Source: Pogonophryne albipinna (Eukaryota; Chordata; Actinopteri; Perciformes; Artedidraconidae). From it: 64,000 bases of DNA. The notes beneath the pieces were generated by a model, which worked only from the letters and a program-made list of their open reading frames with translations, did not search any database and was not told the origin of the DNA. Of the stretch, positions 22,580 to 64,000 are shown one piece after another. The first letter of the stretch is position 1. Each line of letters starts with the position of its first letter. The stretch is from positions 41,269,362 to 41,333,361 of the forward strand of contig CM053250.1 in assembly GCA_028583405.1 (NCBI GenBank). Reading direction: 5' to 3'. The position numbers and the translations under genes are program-made.

Positions 22580-23267
22580 TTTATTGAATCAATTCATAAG
22601 AAATTATCAGAGGACTTACGGAAAAGCAATAGACATCATCTAGCTTCAAATTAAATACATGAAATGTTCTCATTAAATCAACTGTTCAAAAAGGCAGCAC
22701 AATAACACACACAGGTACTGTCACACTGGTGAAAGGACACAGCAAAGACACACAGCCGCCATGTGACTGCTACGCTCCATTTCAGTCCTTTTACACTCAT
22801 CACAATTTGAAATGTAAAGGATTGATTCACCACCAGCTCCCTGAAGGATCCACAGCCTGTACGGCAGCTCATTATTCAGAAATATTCCTCTTGGAATACA
22901 ATAAATATAATCTGAGTCTCCATGATGCAGTTTGAATTCAGACGGATGGCAGAACACACACTGTAGCCCCCCCCCTCCCCCAACACACACACCTTATCGA
23001 TTATAAAGGAGTCACACAATCACTTTCCTTCCACCTGTCTCACCCAGGTCTACGTTTAATGTTGCCTACATTTACCAGAGGTATTTTAGAGAAATTACCC
23101 CCAAAGAATTACATATTAAGACCACAAAATATTTAATAGAAAAACAATTTTGCATAAAAAAGTCAAAAATGATACCTTGTCCCCATTTTAAAATTCTCAA
23201 ATGCACAGGTCAATATTCCTTGAGTAAGCAAACAGGAGTGAAGTTATATAGTCGGCATGTAGACGGT
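22580..23267 (-). promoter_or_regulatory. plcg2: Candidate plcg2 3' UTR with poly(A) signals
   Basis: Downstream of the plcg2 stop on the minus strand, an ATTAAA lies at 23,137-23,132 and an AATAAA at 22,585-22,580. Either could end the transcript. The DNA is AT-rich with a CA-rich patch near 22,980. No further plcg2-like coding sequence was seen. The end point is inferred, not shown. Confidence 0.35.
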
Positions 23268-63339
<40,072 letters not shown>

Positions 63340-63417
63340 CTGAAAGAGAGAGAGAGGGTTAACACACACACACACACACGCACAGTCAGATCTTGTACTT
63401 AAAGCTCACCTATTATG

Positions 63418-64000
63418 CTATATCTCTGGCACAAAATATTTAAATGTTATTTTCGGATCCTGAACGAGACCGCCGCCAGAGCGCGTCTCCCCGTTACCTG
63501 CAGAAGGAAGCCATGCACGCAATGCAGTCCCGCTCTCTCTAACTCCAGGCGACTTTCTGCCGCTTTCCTCCGTGGTGCAGTACTGATCGTTTCACCACAG
63601 AGGAAAGCACTTCACTAATTGCAGTACCCATAAGGAGCTGTACAAATACCGCAGTTTTTGCGTGGCTGTGTCTTTAATTGAAAGCCCAGTGACGATCTAC
63701 TCATCTCTCATCGAAATAATATGCTACAAAGGGGCGGACTGGCCATCTGTGTGTTGAACTTTCCTGTCGGCTCCCAGACCGTAGTCGAGGAAACAGGGGG
63801 GATGACTCTCTGTCGTCTCCCATGGCAGAAGCAACACGCTTCAGGTTGTGGTGACAGTTACGGGACATAATTCACTGTGTCATATAGTGTGTGTTGCAAC
63901 CCGGACCGGTTAGTGAGGGTACCGGGGTTTGGGGTTATTCATGCTAGCTGGTTACACAGAGCAGCATATTTACTCACGTCTTATGGATTAATGAATAATA
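63418..64000. other. plcg2 intron with hAT-family fragment
   Basis: 63,625-63,705 (TACCCATAAGGAGCTGTACA and TTTTTGCGTGGCTGTGTCTT) matches 44,745-44,825. The exon with the first half of cSH2 was looked for on the minus strand and not found, so it lies beyond the window. Confidence 0.45.

Noticed and set aside
22721..22990. 89-codon minus-strand frame below plcg2
   Set aside because: Low-complexity start and no homology that I recognise; lies in the candidate 3' UTR.
63418..63620. Upstream plcg2 exon (first half of cSH2)
   Set aside because: No minus-strand frame gives the expected SH2 residues with splice sites; open frames here are in repeat-derived DNA.

Overview
The window is vertebrate nuclear DNA, most likely from a ray-finned (teleost) fish. 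Coding sequence is split into short exons with GT/AG borders. The repeats are those typical of teleost genomes: L2-type and other LINEs, a DIRS-type tyrosine-recombinase retroelement, many short hAT-like elements, and very long CA/TG microsatellites. Species assignment is not possible from this window. There is no bacterial-style operon, CRISPR array or rRNA gene.

The one ordinary host gene I recognise is the 3' half of phospholipase C gamma 2 (plcg2) on the minus strand, from 63,339 down to 23,268. I could place 14 exons by eye. Their reading phases agree across all 13 junctions and give about 571 residues: the C-terminal half of the cSH2 domain, the linker with two tyrosines at the BTK-site positions, SH3, the second half of the split PH domain, the catalytic Y-box, C2 and a tail ending SNS/NNS-KFYS-stop. 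The 5' half lies beyond position 64,000. Two introns are greatly enlarged (40,110-55,710 and 26,226-39,905) by nested retroelements. Several exon borders abut simple repeats.

Layout from left to right: 1-2,990, AT-rich intergenic DNA with hairpin repeats; 2,991-4,822, a 70-bp minisatellite of about 26 copies; 5,338-8,050, hAT fragment plus an antisense L2-like LINE; 8,191-10,430, hAT and LINE fragments with a perfect 31-bp hairpin; 11,490-21,053, a DIRS element (gag, RT/RNase H remnants, tyrosine recombinase, inverted terminal repeats) into which a degraded endogenous retrovirus is nested (14,391-18,601, 4-bp target duplication); 21,959-22,119, a fossil THAP-domain exon; 22,580-26,225, the last plcg2 exons; 26,226-39,905, an intron with a TTA-flanked MITE split by an L2 LINE, a LINE ORF1/ORF2 split by a solo LTR, a gypsy chromodomain/LTR fragment and hAT MITEs; 39,906-40,109, the Y-box exon; 40,110-55,710, an intron with another multiply interrupted L2 copy, two head-to-head LINEs and a 1.37-kb TG-rich array; 55,711-63,339, the remaining plcg2 exons among MITEs, a solo LTR and a hAT with a TTF-type zinc finger.

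I found no convincing new multi-gene system. The most interesting points are how plcg2 exons sit against repeats (a 246-bp intron that is mostly CA repeat, an exon donor touching a minisatellite, one exon bracketed by 98%-identical direct repeats), the order in which elements nested, two perfect fold-back palindromes at repeat junctions, and the THAP fossil.
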